Shown: positions 39,228 through 48,481, counted from the stretch's first letter. The stretch: DNA of 64,000 nucleotides from Staphylococcus simulans (GCF_002902285.1 NZ_PPRU01000035.1:1-64000); one strand, 5' to 3'. Translations and numbers: made by a program. Notes: generated by a model not told the origin, from the letters alone.

Positions 39228-39665
39228 ATGAGAAAAATCGGTATCTTTTTAACAACGTTAGTTGCGGTAGCATTAATTTTTACTGGAATTGAAGACATTG
39301 TGAAAGGTGCAGAAGCGCAAGCAGCTAAAGCAGTTACGGGTGAAGTAGTTTCTGATGAATTGGATCCAGACGGTGACGGATGGGCAAATATCGGATTTGA
39401 AAATATCAAATTAGATGAACCTTACCAAACTAAGTTAGTTCAATTAACACATCTGAAAGATACAGGTAAAATGTCTACGACTGAATATAATGAAAAAGTT
39501 GCTGCATTAATTTCAGAAGCAAGATCAATTGATGCATCTCAATCACAAGAATTACCAGCAGCTGGTGAAGCTGAAATAAATCTTGTATTAGTAATCTTTG
39601 GCTTGTGTATTTCATTAATAGGTATGGTAACTGTTATGACTAGTAGAAAACGTAAAAGTGAATAG
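39228..39665 (+). CDS. small LPAAG-sorted surface protein with SHOCT-like segment
   Basis: A 145-residue exported protein. I place the start at ATG 39228, with AGGAGG six bases upstream, not at the longer in-frame TTG. It has an N-terminal signal or anchor segment (about 5-20), a Ca-binding-like DPDGDGW (46-52), and a segment around THLKDTGKMSTTEYNEKV (about 74-91) that resembles the SHOCT motif. The C-terminus is a cell-wall sorting signal: LPAAG (109-113), a hydrophobic helix (about 118-137) and RKRKSE. LPAAG is an accepted sortase A variant in staphylococci (SasD). The N-terminus lacks a clear AxA cleavage site, so it might stay membrane-bound at both ends. Confidence 0.75.
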   Translation: MRKIGIFLTTLVAVALIFTGIEDIVKGAEAQAAKAVTGEVVSDELDPDGDGWANIGFENIKLDEPYQTKLVQLTHLKDTGKMSTTEYNEKVAALISEARSIDASQSQELPAAGEAEINLVLVIFGLCISLIGMVTVMTSRKRKSE

Positions 39666-39685
39666 TTCAGTACTCTGTAATTTTT

Positions 39686-39707
39686 AAGCAGCTTCGGCTG
39701 CTTTTTT
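39686..39707 (+). terminator. UUCG-tetraloop terminator
   Basis: AAGCAGC, loop TTCG, GCTGCTT, then six T. Ends the surface-protein gene. Confidence 0.92.
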
Positions 39708-39804
39708 CTATTTTCTGTCATTGACATACTTTAATGATAGGCATACAATAATTCTGAAAATTACGAAAACATCAGGTCTTTTGCATCACGAGAGGAGTCT
39801 TTTT

Positions 39805-40893
39805 ATGGAACACACAGCGATGGATCATACTTCACCCACACATCCAGGGACTAAGATAGGTCCCAAATATTTTCTTTTTAACTTATTAAATGGGGTTGCG
39901 ATTGGTATCGTAGCAGGTTTAATCCCGAATGCGATTTTAGGAGAAATCTTAAAAGCGCTTGTCCCATTTAATCCAGCCTTTACACAATTACTACACATTA
40001 CGACTGCTATTCAATTTGCGGTGCCTTGTTTAATCGGTGCGTTAGTTGCGTATCGTTTTAAATTTACCCCTTTAGGTATCGCGGTAGTTTCAGCAGCTTC
40101 CTTTATCGGTAGTGGTGCTGTCGTCTTTAAACATAATGCATGGGTTATCACAGGTATTGGTGACTTAATCAACACTATGTTCGCAGCTGCAATCGCTTCA
40201 CTTATGATTTTGTTTATTGGTGAACGTTTTGGCAGCTTGAACTTGATTATATTACCAACATTTGTGGCAGTAAGTACAGGTTTCATCGCATTGCATACAC
40301 TACCTTATGTCAAACTCGTCACAACCGCCATCGGTAATATGGTTAATAGCTTTACTGAATTACAACCGATTCCGATGTGTATTTTGATTTCATTAGTTTA
40401 TGCATCAATTGTTATTTCGCCAATTTCAACCGCCGCATTATCCATGGCAATCGGTATTGAAGGATTAGCTGCAGGTTCAGCTTCTATCGGTATAGCGGCA
40501 GTAGAAGCAGTATTAACAATCGGAACATTGCGCGTTAATCGTTTAGGTGTACCGATGACAATCTTTTTAGGTGGCGTTAAAATGATGTTGCCGAACTTAG
40601 TACGTCATCCGATTATTTTCCTACCTATTACTACGACTGCGGCAGTAACCGGCTTTGTGGCAAGTTTAATCGGTATTGGAGGAACGAAAGAATCAGCTGG
40701 TTTCGGTATCATCGGTTTAGTTGGACCGATCAATGCGTTCAGATTTTTAGATTACGGGGACTTCTGGATTAAAGCGATACTTTGTGCAGTCGCATTCTTT
40801 ATCGTTCCATTTATTACTGCGTTTATCGCGCACTTTGTTTATAGTAAAATATTTAAAATTTATGATGAAGAAATCTTTAAATTTATCGATTAA
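39805..40893 (+). CDS. PTS-EIIC-like membrane protein, copy 1
   Basis: A 362-residue integral membrane protein of the PTS_EIIC_2 (PF13303) type, with about ten hydrophobic segments and the family motif GIGGTKESAGFG. I place the start at ATG 39805, with GAGGAG upstream, not at the longer ORF start at 39721. It has no EIIA, EIIB or HPr domain and no phosphorylatable Cys or His module nearby, so a conventional sugar PTS role is doubtful. A paralogue follows at 41136. Confidence 0.8.
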   Translation: MEHTAMDHTSPTHPGTKIGPKYFLFNLLNGVAIGIVAGLIPNAILGEILKALVPFNPAFTQLLHITTAIQFAVPCLIGALVAYRFKFTPLGIAVVSAASFIGSGAVVFKHNAWVITGIGDLINTMFAAAIASLMILFIGERFGSLNLIILPTFVAVSTGFIALHTLPYVKLVTTAIGNMVNSFTELQPIPMCILISLVYASIVISPISTAALSMAIGIEGLAAGSASIGIAAVEAVLTIGTLRVNRLGVPMTIFLGGVKMMLPNLVRHPIIFLPITTTAAVTGFVASLIGIGGTKESAGFGIIGLVGPINAFRFLDYGDFWIKAILCAVAFFIVPFITAFIAHFVYSKIFKIYDEEIFKFID

Positions 40894-40902
40894 TACATTA
40901 AT

Positions 40903-40940
40903 GAGACAGTAATCATATGTGTGGTTTCTGTCTCTTTTTT
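40903..40940 (+). terminator. terminator after the first EIIC-like gene
   Basis: GAGACAG (40903-40909) pairs with CTGTCTC (40928-40934), followed by six T. Confidence 0.88.
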
Positions 40941-41135
40941 ATTGTGATACAAAAGATAGCTTATTTAGAAAGGGTTATAAGATAATTCATTCTACCATTT
41001 TAGTGGTTTCTTACTATTATATGTTCTTAAAACCATTATTAAATTCGAGCAGATATTGACTTTAAGTATTTTAAATATTAGAATTATCAGAATATTACAA
41101 ACATAATTAACAACACAGAAAATGGAGGAGAATAT

Positions 41136-42206
41136 ATGGGAGGAACTATGACAAGACCAGGTACCAAGGTGTCGGTGGGTACATTTTTTTATAACGTATT
41201 AAACGGGGTCGCATTCGCAATTATCGCAGGACTCGTACCGCATGCGGTATTAGGGGAAATTTTAAAAGCATTATCACCGTACTCTAAATCAGCAGGTGTT
41301 CTATTACAAGTAGCAACAGCCATTCAATTTACGGTGCCGATGTTGGTCGGCGCGTTAGTCGCACATCGCTTTAAATTCACACCGCTTGGCATTGCGGTTG
41401 TTGCGGCAGCTTCATTTATCGGAAGCGGGGCAGCGCAATTTAAAAATGGTGCATGGGTAATCACAGGTATTGGTGACTTGATCAATACGATGTTAGCAGC
41501 TTCAATCGCCTCACTTTTAATTTTATTCATAGGTGAACGCTTCGGAAGCTTGAATTTAATCATTTTACCTACCTTTGTAGCAGTTATTACGGGTTTTATT
41601 ACATTACATACTTTGCCATACGTAAAATTAGTCACTACAGGTATTGGACATATCATTAATACCTTTACAGAGATGCAGCCAGTGTTAATGTGTATGCTGA
41701 TTGCGATTGCTTATAGTATGATCATCATTTCACCGATTTCCACAGTAGCAACATCTATGGCTATCGGTATCAGCGGTCTAGCAGCTGGTGCAGCATCAAT
41801 CGGTATTACAGCAGCAGAAGCAACATTAGTCTTTGGGACAATCACTGTAAACCGTCTCGGTGTTCCTGCCACAATTTTACTAGGCGGTGTTAAGATGATG
41901 CTTCCAAATATGGTTAAATATCCTGTGATGTTAGTACCGATTACAGTTACCGCAGCCATTTCAGGTTTTGTGGCAAGTTTCATCGGTATTGGCGGAACAA
42001 AAGAGTCTGCAGGTTTCGGTATTATCGGTATGGTCGGACCGATTAATGCCTTTAGATTTATGCATGTTGATGAAGTTTGGTTGAAATTAGTCTTGATTAT
42101 CACCGCATTCTTTGTCGTTCCATTTACGGTTGCTTATATAGCGCACTTTATTTTCATCAAAATCTTTAAACTTTATGATAAAGAAATCTTTAGATTCCTA
42201 GGATAA
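41136..42206 (+). CDS. PTS-EIIC-like membrane protein, copy 2
   Basis: A 356-residue paralogue of the previous membrane protein with the same GIGGTKESAGFG motif and clear similarity along its whole length. GGAGG precedes ATG 41136. The two copies have separate terminators, so they can be regulated independently. No energy-coupling PTS components are adjacent. Confidence 0.8.
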   Translation: MGGTMTRPGTKVSVGTFFYNVLNGVAFAIIAGLVPHAVLGEILKALSPYSKSAGVLLQVATAIQFTVPMLVGALVAHRFKFTPLGIAVVAAASFIGSGAAQFKNGAWVITGIGDLINTMLAASIASLLILFIGERFGSLNLIILPTFVAVITGFITLHTLPYVKLVTTGIGHIINTFTEMQPVLMCMLIAIAYSMIIISPISTVATSMAIGISGLAAGAASIGITAAEATLVFGTITVNRLGVPATILLGGVKMMLPNMVKYPVMLVPITVTAAISGFVASFIGIGGTKESAGFGIIGMVGPINAFRFMHVDEVWLKLVLIITAFFVVPFTVAYIAHFIFIKIFKLYDKEIFRFLG

Positions 42207-42211
42207 TCGTA

Positions 42212-42240
42212 TTTCTGACAAATAAAATCAGAAATTTAAT
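42212..42240 (+). terminator. weak terminator after the second EIIC-like gene
   Basis: ATTTCTGA (42212-42219) pairs with TCAGAAAT (42229-42236); the downstream U content is low. Confidence 0.5.
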
Positions 42241-42369
42241 AAGATTATAATATCGTCTAAACCCTGTTGTACCATTGGATATTAAATTAAACACAATTCG
42301 AAGTGTAAAATTATAGCAAAAAAAGTCTTTTACTTAGGCAACAAATGTATTATATTAAAACAATACACA

Positions 42370-42383
42370 TGAAAAGGTTTTCA
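42370..42383 (+). promoter_or_regulatory. cre-like palindrome
   Basis: TGAAAAGGTTTTCA matches the cre consensus at 13 of 14 positions; the mismatch falls on the central C. It is 125 bp upstream of the operon's -10 box. Confidence 0.4.
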
Positions 42384-42507
42384 TCTAAATTGTCAGAAAA
42401 CTTATGAAAATGGCGATAAAAGGCATGATTTCATATTATTAAAATTTCTTATAGAATTTGAGTTGTGATTTTAATACCCAAGTTAATCGATACGGATGGG
42501 GCATAAA

Positions 42508-42516
42508 TGTTATAAT
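42508..42516 (+). promoter_or_regulatory. extended -10 promoter of the pxp operon
   Basis: TGT followed by TATAAT (42511-42516) forms an extended -10, which can work without a good -35. The imperfect palindrome CCGTTTTTAAAACGG (42529-42543) falls just after the expected start site and may be an operator or leader stem. Confidence 0.6.
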
Positions 42517-42566
42517 TAAATTTGTTGGCCGTTTTTAAAACGGTTACAATTTTCAAAAGTATCTTA

Positions 42567-42639
42567 ACAACTGAAGAGATAACAGTGTTAAACATATAAA
42601 GACTGCCCGAGCTGAAGCTAAGTTTCAGTTTGTGCAGTC
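42567..42639 (+). promoter_or_regulatory. structured leader of the pxp operon
   Basis: Two hairpins lie in the predicted 5' UTR. One is AAC.ACTG with CAGTGTT (about 42567-42590). The other is a two-step stem, GACTGC (42601-42606) with GCAGTC (42634-42639), enclosing CTGAA (42612-42616) with TTCAG (42624-42628). They do not match a riboswitch class I know. Confidence 0.4.
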
Positions 42640-42711
42640 ACATTCTTAAACAAAGGAAAGAACGTCTGGATAGATGTTCAGTATTACCTAACACAAAGGG
42701 GAGGCAAAACA

Positions 42712-43443
42712 ATGGATTACCAAATTATCAGTGAACAAGCTATCTTAGTTCGCTTTGAACCACAGATTGCACCTGAGACATTCAAGAAAGTCCAACAACT
42801 TGTGTTTTATTTGGAACGCCAAGATCATGAAGCGATTAAAGAGATTGTACCGTCTTATCGTGCAGTGATGATTCACTTCGATGATCATAAGATTCATGCG
42901 AAAGCATTAATCGAAGACTTGAAGCTTGATACGCTCGATGTAAGTGATATTGAGACGTCAGAAAGCTCCAAAGTGGTACGTATTCCAGTCATTTATGGAG
43001 GAAAATACGGACCTGATATTGAAGAAGTCGCTAAGCTTAATGATTTAACAGTTGAAGATGTGATTCAATTACATACAGAACCAACTTATTTAATTTATAT
43101 GCTAGGATTTATGCCTGGTTTCCCATATCTTGGTGGATTAGATGAGCGTCTGTATACACCAAGAAGGGATGAACCAAGAGTACGTATTGATGCTGGCTCT
43201 GTCGGCATTGCGAAAAACCAAACTGGTTTGTATCCGCAAGATTTGCCAGGCGGTTGGCAAATCATCGGACGTACACCTTTAGATGTGTTCGACTTGGACC
43301 GTGAACCAATGACACTTTATGAAGCGGGAGATCGTATTGAATTCTATCAAATCTCACAAGATACGTATGATGAGATTATCGCACAGAAAAACGAACCTGA
43401 TTTTGATATAGAAAGATGGGTGACTGTTCAAGATGAGCATTAG
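42712..43443 (+). CDS. pxpB: 5-oxoprolinase subunit PxpB (KipI family)
   Basis: A 243-residue KipI/AHS1-domain protein. The family motif YMLGFMPGFPYLGGLDERL is at about 127-145, followed by GSVGIAKNQTGLYP. PxpB with PxpA and PxpC forms an ATP-dependent 5-oxoprolinase in bacteria. The KipI fold also forms half of the carboxyltransferase domain of urea carboxylase. It overlaps pxpC by 11 bp. GGGGAGG is its ribosome site. Confidence 0.9.
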   Translation: MDYQIISEQAILVRFEPQIAPETFKKVQQLVFYLERQDHEAIKEIVPSYRAVMIHFDDHKIHAKALIEDLKLDTLDVSDIETSESSKVVRIPVIYGGKYGPDIEEVAKLNDLTVEDVIQLHTEPTYLIYMLGFMPGFPYLGGLDERLYTPRRDEPRVRIDAGSVGIAKNQTGLYPQDLPGGWQIIGRTPLDVFDLDREPMTLYEAGDRIEFYQISQDTYDEIIAQKNEPDFDIERWVTVQDEH

Positions 43444-44440
43444 AATTATTAAACCAGGACTATTCTCAACAATTCAAGATATCGGACGTTATGGTTACCA
43501 AAAAGAAGGTTTCTCTAGTGCAGGTGCATTAGATAGATATAGTTACCGTTTAGGTACACAATTAATCGGTAATGAAGGTCCAGCAATCGAAGCAACTATT
43601 ATCGGACCGACATTACAATTCTTAGAAGATAATACTGTAGTTATTACAGGCGCAGAATTTAAAGCAACATTGAATGGTGAGCCGATTTCCCACCAAACGG
43701 TTGTACAAGTATATAAAGGTGATGTACTCGCATTAAACGCCGCAATTAAAGGCGCAAGAGGTTATTTACACTTCGGTCATCCGATTGACGTACCTGAAGT
43801 TGCAGGAAGTTATGCGACGCATACACGTACTAAAATGGGCGGTTTCCATGGCCGTGCATTAAGAAAAGATGATATGATTCCGGTTCATTATAATAATGAT
43901 TACCGTCGTCATGTCGGTTATACGAGCAATTTAGATTTAATCCATGAAGGGACAGATGCGATCAGAGTTGTGGAAGGCCCGCAATATGACAGCTTCCCTG
44001 ATGCTAGCCATGAAGGGTTAGTGTCAGAACCTTTTGAGATTTCTGAACAATCGGATCGTATGGGCTTTCGTTTGAAGGGTGCTTCTATTCCGCCGACTGA
44101 CAGTGCAGATATTATTTCTGAACCTGTTGCACTCGGCAGTGTACAAGTACCGAATGACGGTAACCCGATTGTATTGATGAATGATAAACAAACAGTCGGC
44201 GGTTACACTAAGATTGCGACAGTCTGCCAGTCAGACTTAAGTGTCTTAGCACAAAAACAACCCGGTCAAAAAGTAAACTTTGAGTGGGTAACTGTGGAAG
44301 AAGCCATTCAACATTTAGATGATTATAATAAAGGTTTTGAAGCTTCATTAGAAGCAATAGAAAAAGAACCGTTGTTTGACATGAGGGAAATGAGAACAAC
44401 ATCAAAACGTATTAGCGAATTACTAGAGGGGGATGAATAG
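43433..44440 (+). CDS. pxpC: 5-oxoprolinase subunit PxpC (KipA/AHS2 family)
   Basis: A 335-residue biotin-dependent-carboxyltransferase-like protein (KipA/AHS2). The N-terminal signature PGLFSTIQDIGRYGYQKEGF is present, with a further conserved block SEQSDRMGFRLKG. It partners PxpB; KipI+KipA together equal the urea carboxylase CT domain. The next gene (BCCP) starts two bases after its stop. Confidence 0.9.
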   Translation: MSIRIIKPGLFSTIQDIGRYGYQKEGFSSAGALDRYSYRLGTQLIGNEGPAIEATIIGPTLQFLEDNTVVITGAEFKATLNGEPISHQTVVQVYKGDVLALNAAIKGARGYLHFGHPIDVPEVAGSYATHTRTKMGGFHGRALRKDDMIPVHYNNDYRRHVGYTSNLDLIHEGTDAIRVVEGPQYDSFPDASHEGLVSEPFEISEQSDRMGFRLKGASIPPTDSADIISEPVALGSVQVPNDGNPIVLMNDKQTVGGYTKIATVCQSDLSVLAQKQPGQKVNFEWVTVEEAIQHLDDYNKGFEASLEAIEKEPLFDMREMRTTSKRISELLEGDE

Positions 44441-44442
44441 AA

Positions 44443-44886
44443 ATGAAATTAGAAGAAATCAAAGATTTAATTAACTTAGTTAAAGAGAACAAGGTGAACA
44501 AGTTCAAATATAAAGATGAGGCACATGAAATTGAATTAGATTTTTCATCACCGCAACAAACACAACCAGCAACACAAATTCAAAATCAAGCAACATCTAA
44601 TCCAGCACCAGAAGCGGCTCAAGAACCACAAGCTGATAACCAAGCATCTGGTGAAACAGTGAATGCGCCAATGGTCGGCACATTCTTCTTGCAAGATACA
44701 AAAGAATTAACTGAACCGATTGTGAAAGTCGGAGACAAAATTAAAAAAGGCGATGTTATCGGTTATATCGAAGCAATGAAAGTCATGAATGAAGTAACTA
44801 GTGAAGTAGAAGGCGAAGTTACAGATATCTTAGTTGATCATGGCACAAATGTAGAATATGACCAAGCACTGATTGAAGTTAAGTAA
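44443..44886 (+). CDS. accB: biotin carboxyl carrier protein
   Basis: A 147-residue BCCP. A charged N-terminal helix and a Gln/Pro/Ala-rich hinge (about 36-70) precede the biotinyl domain with the lysine K113 in IEAMKVMNEV. It is embedded between PxpC and biotin carboxylase. No acetyl-CoA carboxyltransferase genes (accA/accD) are nearby, so this is probably a pathway-dedicated copy rather than the fatty-acid one. Confidence 0.92.
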   Translation: MKLEEIKDLINLVKENKVNKFKYKDEAHEIELDFSSPQQTQPATQIQNQATSNPAPEAAQEPQADNQASGETVNAPMVGTFFLQDTKELTEPIVKVGDKIKKGDVIGYIEAMKVMNEVTSEVEGEVTDILVDHGTNVEYDQALIEVK

Positions 44887-44903
44887 AGGGGTGAGAAATT
44901 ATC

Positions 44904-46268
44904 ATGTATCGTTGTTTAATTGCGAATAGAGGAGAAATCGCTGTACGTATTATTCGTGCCTGCCGTGAAGTGGGCGTTGAAACAGTAGCCGTATATGCGA
45001 AAGGAGACGAAAAGAGTCTGCATGTCAGTTTAGCAGACCAAGCCATTTGTATTGGCGAAGCGAATCCGCTTGATAGCTATTTAAATATTAATCGTATTAT
45101 TGCAGCAGCAGAAATTACAGGTGCCAATGCAATCCATCCAGGTTATGGTTTCTTATCAGAAAGCCCTAACTTTGCGCAAAAAGTAGAAGAAAATGATATC
45201 TACTTTATTGGACCGACAAAACGTACGATGGAAATGATGGGTGATAAAATCACTGCACGTCAAACAGTTGAATCTGCAGATGTGCCGATTATCCCAGGTT
45301 CTATCGGTGCGGTACATTCTGTTGATGAAATTAAAGAAATTGCTAAAGATATCGGTTATCCAGTCGTATTAAAAGCCGCAAGCGGCGGTGGCGGTAAAGG
45401 TATCCGTATCGTTAAAGAACCAGAACATTTAGAGAAAGCTTTTAAAGAAGCACAAAGTGAAGGTAAAAAATACTTCGATGATGATCGTATTTACGTTGAA
45501 GCATTTATTCCAGTTGCGAAACACGTAGAAGTACAAGTTATCGGTGACGGTAAAGAAAATTATGTACACTTAGGTGAACGTGACTGTTCAGTACAACGTA
45601 AAAACCAAAAATTAATCGAAGAATCACCATGTGCAGCACTATCAGAAGAAAAGCGTCAAAAGATTTGTGAAGACGCTGTTAAAGTTGCGCAAGCATCTAA
45701 TTACCGTAGTGCGGGTACAATCGAGTTCTTAGTAACTGATGATGCATATTACTTCATCGAAATGAACGCACGTATCCAAGTAGAACATACTGTCACAGAA
45801 ATGCGTGCTGACAGAGACTTATTACAAGCACAACTTTACTTAATGAAACATGGAGAACTGCCATTCAGCCAAGATGATATTCACTTCACTGGCCACGTGA
45901 TTGAAGCACGTATCAACGCAGAAAATCCAGAACGTAAATTCCAACCTTCACCAGGTAAAGTCAAAGCATTACATTTACCACAAGGTTTCAATGTACGTGT
46001 CGATTCATTATTGTATCCAGGTTATGTTGTGTCACCTTACTATGATTCACTTGTCGCAAAAGTGATTGTCAAAGGTGCAAACCGTACGCATGCGATTGAG
46101 AAATTAAAAGCAACACTTGATGAAATGGTCATTGACGGTTTCTCAACAACGGCTGATTTCTTGTATGCGGTATTATCATATCCAGCATACGCTGATGGTG
46201 ATGCTAAAGATGTCGATATTAAATTCTTAGACCGTCATCAAATTACTAAGGGGGCTGCTTTAACATGA
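44904..46268 (+). CDS. accC: biotin carboxylase
   Basis: A 454-residue ATP-grasp biotin carboxylase. N-terminal [17 protein letters not shown], the ATP-binding glycine loop [20 protein letters not shown] and the active-site [13 protein letters not shown] are all intact. It overlaps pxpA by four bases. Together with AccB it supplies carboxybiotin; the acceptor in this operon is likely handled by PxpB/PxpC. Confidence 0.93.
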   Translation: MYRCLIANRGEIAVRIIRACREVGVETVAVYAKGDEKSLHVSLADQAICIGEANPLDSYLNINRIIAAAEITGANAIHPGYGFLSESPNFAQKVEENDIYFIGPTKRTMEMMGDKITARQTVESADVPIIPGSIGAVHSVDEIKEIAKDIGYPVVLKAASGGGGKGIRIVKEPEHLEKAFKEAQSEGKKYFDDDRIYVEAFIPVAKHVEVQVIGDGKENYVHLGERDCSVQRKNQKLIEESPCAALSEEKRQKICEDAVKVAQASNYRSAGTIEFLVTDDAYYFIEMNARIQVEHTVTEMRADRDLLQAQLYLMKHGELPFSQDDIHFTGHVIEARINAENPERKFQPSPGKVKALHLPQGFNVRVDSLLYPGYVVSPYYDSLVAKVIVKGANRTHAIEKLKATLDEMVIDGFSTTADFLYAVLSYPAYADGDAKDVDIKFLDRHQITKGAALT

Positions 46269-47023
46269 AAATAGATTTGAATTGTGATTTAGGCGAAGCA
46301 TTCGGTAATTATTCATTCGGTGGAGATCATCAAATTATTCCTTTGATTACCTCCGCAAACATTGCCTGCGGATTCCACGCAGGTGATGAAAATGTAATGT
46401 ATGAAACTGTGAAACTTGCGAAAGAAAACGGTGTGGGCATCGGTGCACACCCAGGCTTCCATGATATTCAAGGTTTCGGACGCCGTAATATGGATTTATC
46501 ACCTGATGAGATTTATACCTTGGTTGCATACCAAATTGGTGCTTTATCAGCGTTTTGCCGTATTCACGATGTCAAAATCAATCATGTTAAACCTCATGGT
46601 GCCTTATATAACATGGGTGCGCGTGACAAAGATATTGCACACGCAATTGCACAAGCAGTATATGACGTGGACCCATCACTAATTTTAGTGGGCTTATCTA
46701 ATACATTATTAGTATCAGAAGCCGAAGCAGTCGGTTTGAAAGCCGCAAATGAAGTATTCGCAGACAGACGTTATGAAGAAAACGGTCAACTAGTAAGCCG
46801 TAAAGAAGCTGACGCTGTGTTAACGGATACGGATGAAGCGATTGAACAGGTTGTGAAGATGGTTAAAGAAAACAAAGTCATTGCGAAAACAGGAAAAGAA
46901 ATTGAGCTTAAAGCAGATACAATTTGTGTGCATGGCGATGGCGCGCATGCATTGGAATTCGTATCGAAAATACGAGAAAGACTAACGAAAGAAGGTATTT
47001 CGATTACGAAATTAGGGGGTTAA
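46265..47023 (+). CDS. pxpA: 5-oxoprolinase subunit PxpA (LamB/YcsF family)
   Basis: A 252-residue TIM-barrel-like LamB/YcsF protein. The signature [11 protein letters not shown] opens the protein, followed by [20 protein letters not shown] and CVHGDG. It is required with PxpBC for 5-oxoproline cleavage to glutamate. Coupled to accC at its start and to the transporter (3-bp gap) at its end. Confidence 0.92.
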   Translation: MKIDLNCDLGEAFGNYSFGGDHQIIPLITSANIACGFHAGDENVMYETVKLAKENGVGIGAHPGFHDIQGFGRRNMDLSPDEIYTLVAYQIGALSAFCRIHDVKINHVKPHGALYNMGARDKDIAHAIAQAVYDVDPSLILVGLSNTLLVSEAEAVGLKAANEVFADRRYEENGQLVSRKEADAVLTDTDEAIEQVVKMVKENKVIAKTGKEIELKADTICVHGDGAHALEFVSKIRERLTKEGISITKLGG

Positions 47024-47026
47024 TCT

Positions 47027-48256
47027 ATGGGAGAAAACAAACAAAACAAACCGGAGTTCCAGTTCACTAAGGAACATAAGAGACTGTTATTAGGGTCAGT
47101 CTTCTTAATGGCGACATCAGCCATCGGTCCAGCGTTCTTAACACAAACAGCGGTTTTCACACAACAATTCGCCGCAAGTTTCGCGTTTGCGATCTTATTA
47201 TCTATCATTATTGATATCGGAGCGCAAATCAATATTTGGCGTATCTTGGTTGTGACAGGCTTACGTGGACAAGAAATCGCGAACAAAATGGTTAAAGGGT
47301 TAGGGACCTTCATTTCCATTTTAGTTGCGATCGGTGGTCTGGCCTTCAATATCGGTAACGTCGCAGGAGCCGGTTTAGGTTTAAATGCGATTTTCGGTAT
47401 TGATGTAAAATGGGGTGCCGCAATTACAGCCATTTTAGCAATTGGCGTATTCATTAGTAAGAGCGGTCAAAAAGTGATGGACTTCGTAACGATGATCTTA
47501 GGGGTAATGATGATTGGTATTACAGCGTATGTAATGGTGAAATCAAATCCACCATACTTAGAAGCTGCAGAGAAAATGGTTATGCCTGAACATCCAGGTG
47601 CTTTAGTATTACCGATTATCACATTAATTGGTGGTACTGTAGGTGGTTATATCACATTCGCAGGTGCACACAGAATCTTGGATTCAGGAATCAAAGGGAA
47701 AGACTATCTTCCGTTTGTTAACCATTCAGCGATTGCTGGTATCTTAACAACAGGTGTCATGCGTGGTTTATTATTCTTAGCTGTATTAGGTGTGGTTGTT
47801 ACAGGTGTGACATTAAACCCTGAAAACCCGCCAGCATCAGTATTCGAACACGCACTTGGACCAATTGGTAAGAATATCTTCGGTATCGTATTATTCGCAG
47901 CTGCCTTATCATCAGTAATCGGCTCAGCGTACACAAGTGCAACATTCTTGAAAACGTTAAGCAAATCATTGATGAAACGCAGTAATATCATTGTGATTGT
48001 GTTCATCGTTGTTTCAACGATTACATTCTTATTAATCGGTAAACCAGTTAAATTATTAATCATCGCAGGTGCGTTGAACGGTTTAATCTTACCGATTACA
48101 TTAGGTGTTATTTTAATCGCAAGTAAGAAAAAGTCAATTGTCGGCGATTACAAGCATCCAACATGGATGTTAATGTTCGGTGTACTTGCTGTACTCGTAA
48201 CAATCGTAACAGGATTCTTATCATTCCAAGGTTTAGCGGATTTATGGAATTCTTAA
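47027..48256 (+). CDS. NRAMP-fold transporter lacking metal-binding motifs (YcsG-like)
   Basis: A 409-residue, about 11-helix protein of the NRAMP superfamily. In metal-transporting NRAMPs helix 1 carries DPGN and helix 6 carries MPH. Here the helix-1 region reads GPAFLTQTAV and the helix-6 region TFAGAHRI, so the metal ligands are absent. Last gene of the pxp-acc operon, hence a likely carrier for 5-oxoproline or another small amide/acid used by the operon. The same family (ycsG) accompanies pxpA in B. subtilis. Confidence 0.82.
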   Translation: MGENKQNKPEFQFTKEHKRLLLGSVFLMATSAIGPAFLTQTAVFTQQFAASFAFAILLSIIIDIGAQINIWRILVVTGLRGQEIANKMVKGLGTFISILVAIGGLAFNIGNVAGAGLGLNAIFGIDVKWGAAITAILAIGVFISKSGQKVMDFVTMILGVMMIGITAYVMVKSNPPYLEAAEKMVMPEHPGALVLPIITLIGGTVGGYITFAGAHRILDSGIKGKDYLPFVNHSAIAGILTTGVMRGLLFLAVLGVVVTGVTLNPENPPASVFEHALGPIGKNIFGIVLFAAALSSVIGSAYTSATFLKTLSKSLMKRSNIIVIVFIVVSTITFLLIGKPVKLLIIAGALNGLILPITLGVILIASKKKSIVGDYKHPTWMLMFGVLAVLVTIVTGFLSFQGLADLWNS

Positions 48257-48272
48257 TAACATCAATCAAAGA

Positions 48273-48305
48273 CACACGAGCAAACGTTGCTCGTGTGCTT
48301 TTTTG
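48273..48305 (+). terminator. terminator of the pxp operon
   Basis: Perfect 11-bp stem CACACGAGCAA (48273-48283) with TTGCTCGTGTG (48287-48297), then CTTTTTT. Confidence 0.95.
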
Positions 48306-48390
48306 AGTAATAAGGTATGTGAGGTTTCTAGCATACCGATGTATACATAATAAAGATAAATTTAGTATAAAGGATATATATTTATATAAA

Positions 48391-48404
48391 TGAAAACGCT
48401 ATAC
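48391..48404 (+). promoter_or_regulatory. partial cre-like site before xylB
   Basis: TGAAAACGCTATAC matches the cre consensus at 12 of 14 positions; both mismatches are at the final CA. It is 78 bp upstream of the xylulokinase start. Confidence 0.25.
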
Positions 48405-48481
48405 TATAACTAATGAGATAAAAAAGTAATACTTGATTCATCAAAATACTCGTATTTAATCGTTTGGAAAGGATGATTTAC

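Larger units (their letters stand above)
42207..42711 (+). other. 505-bp region before the pxp operon
   Basis: Non-coding. It contains a weak terminator hairpin ATTTCTGA/TCAGAAAT (42212-42236), a cre-like palindrome (42370-42383), an extended -10 promoter (42508-42516) and a structured leader (about 42523-42711). These are listed separately. Confidence 0.7.
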
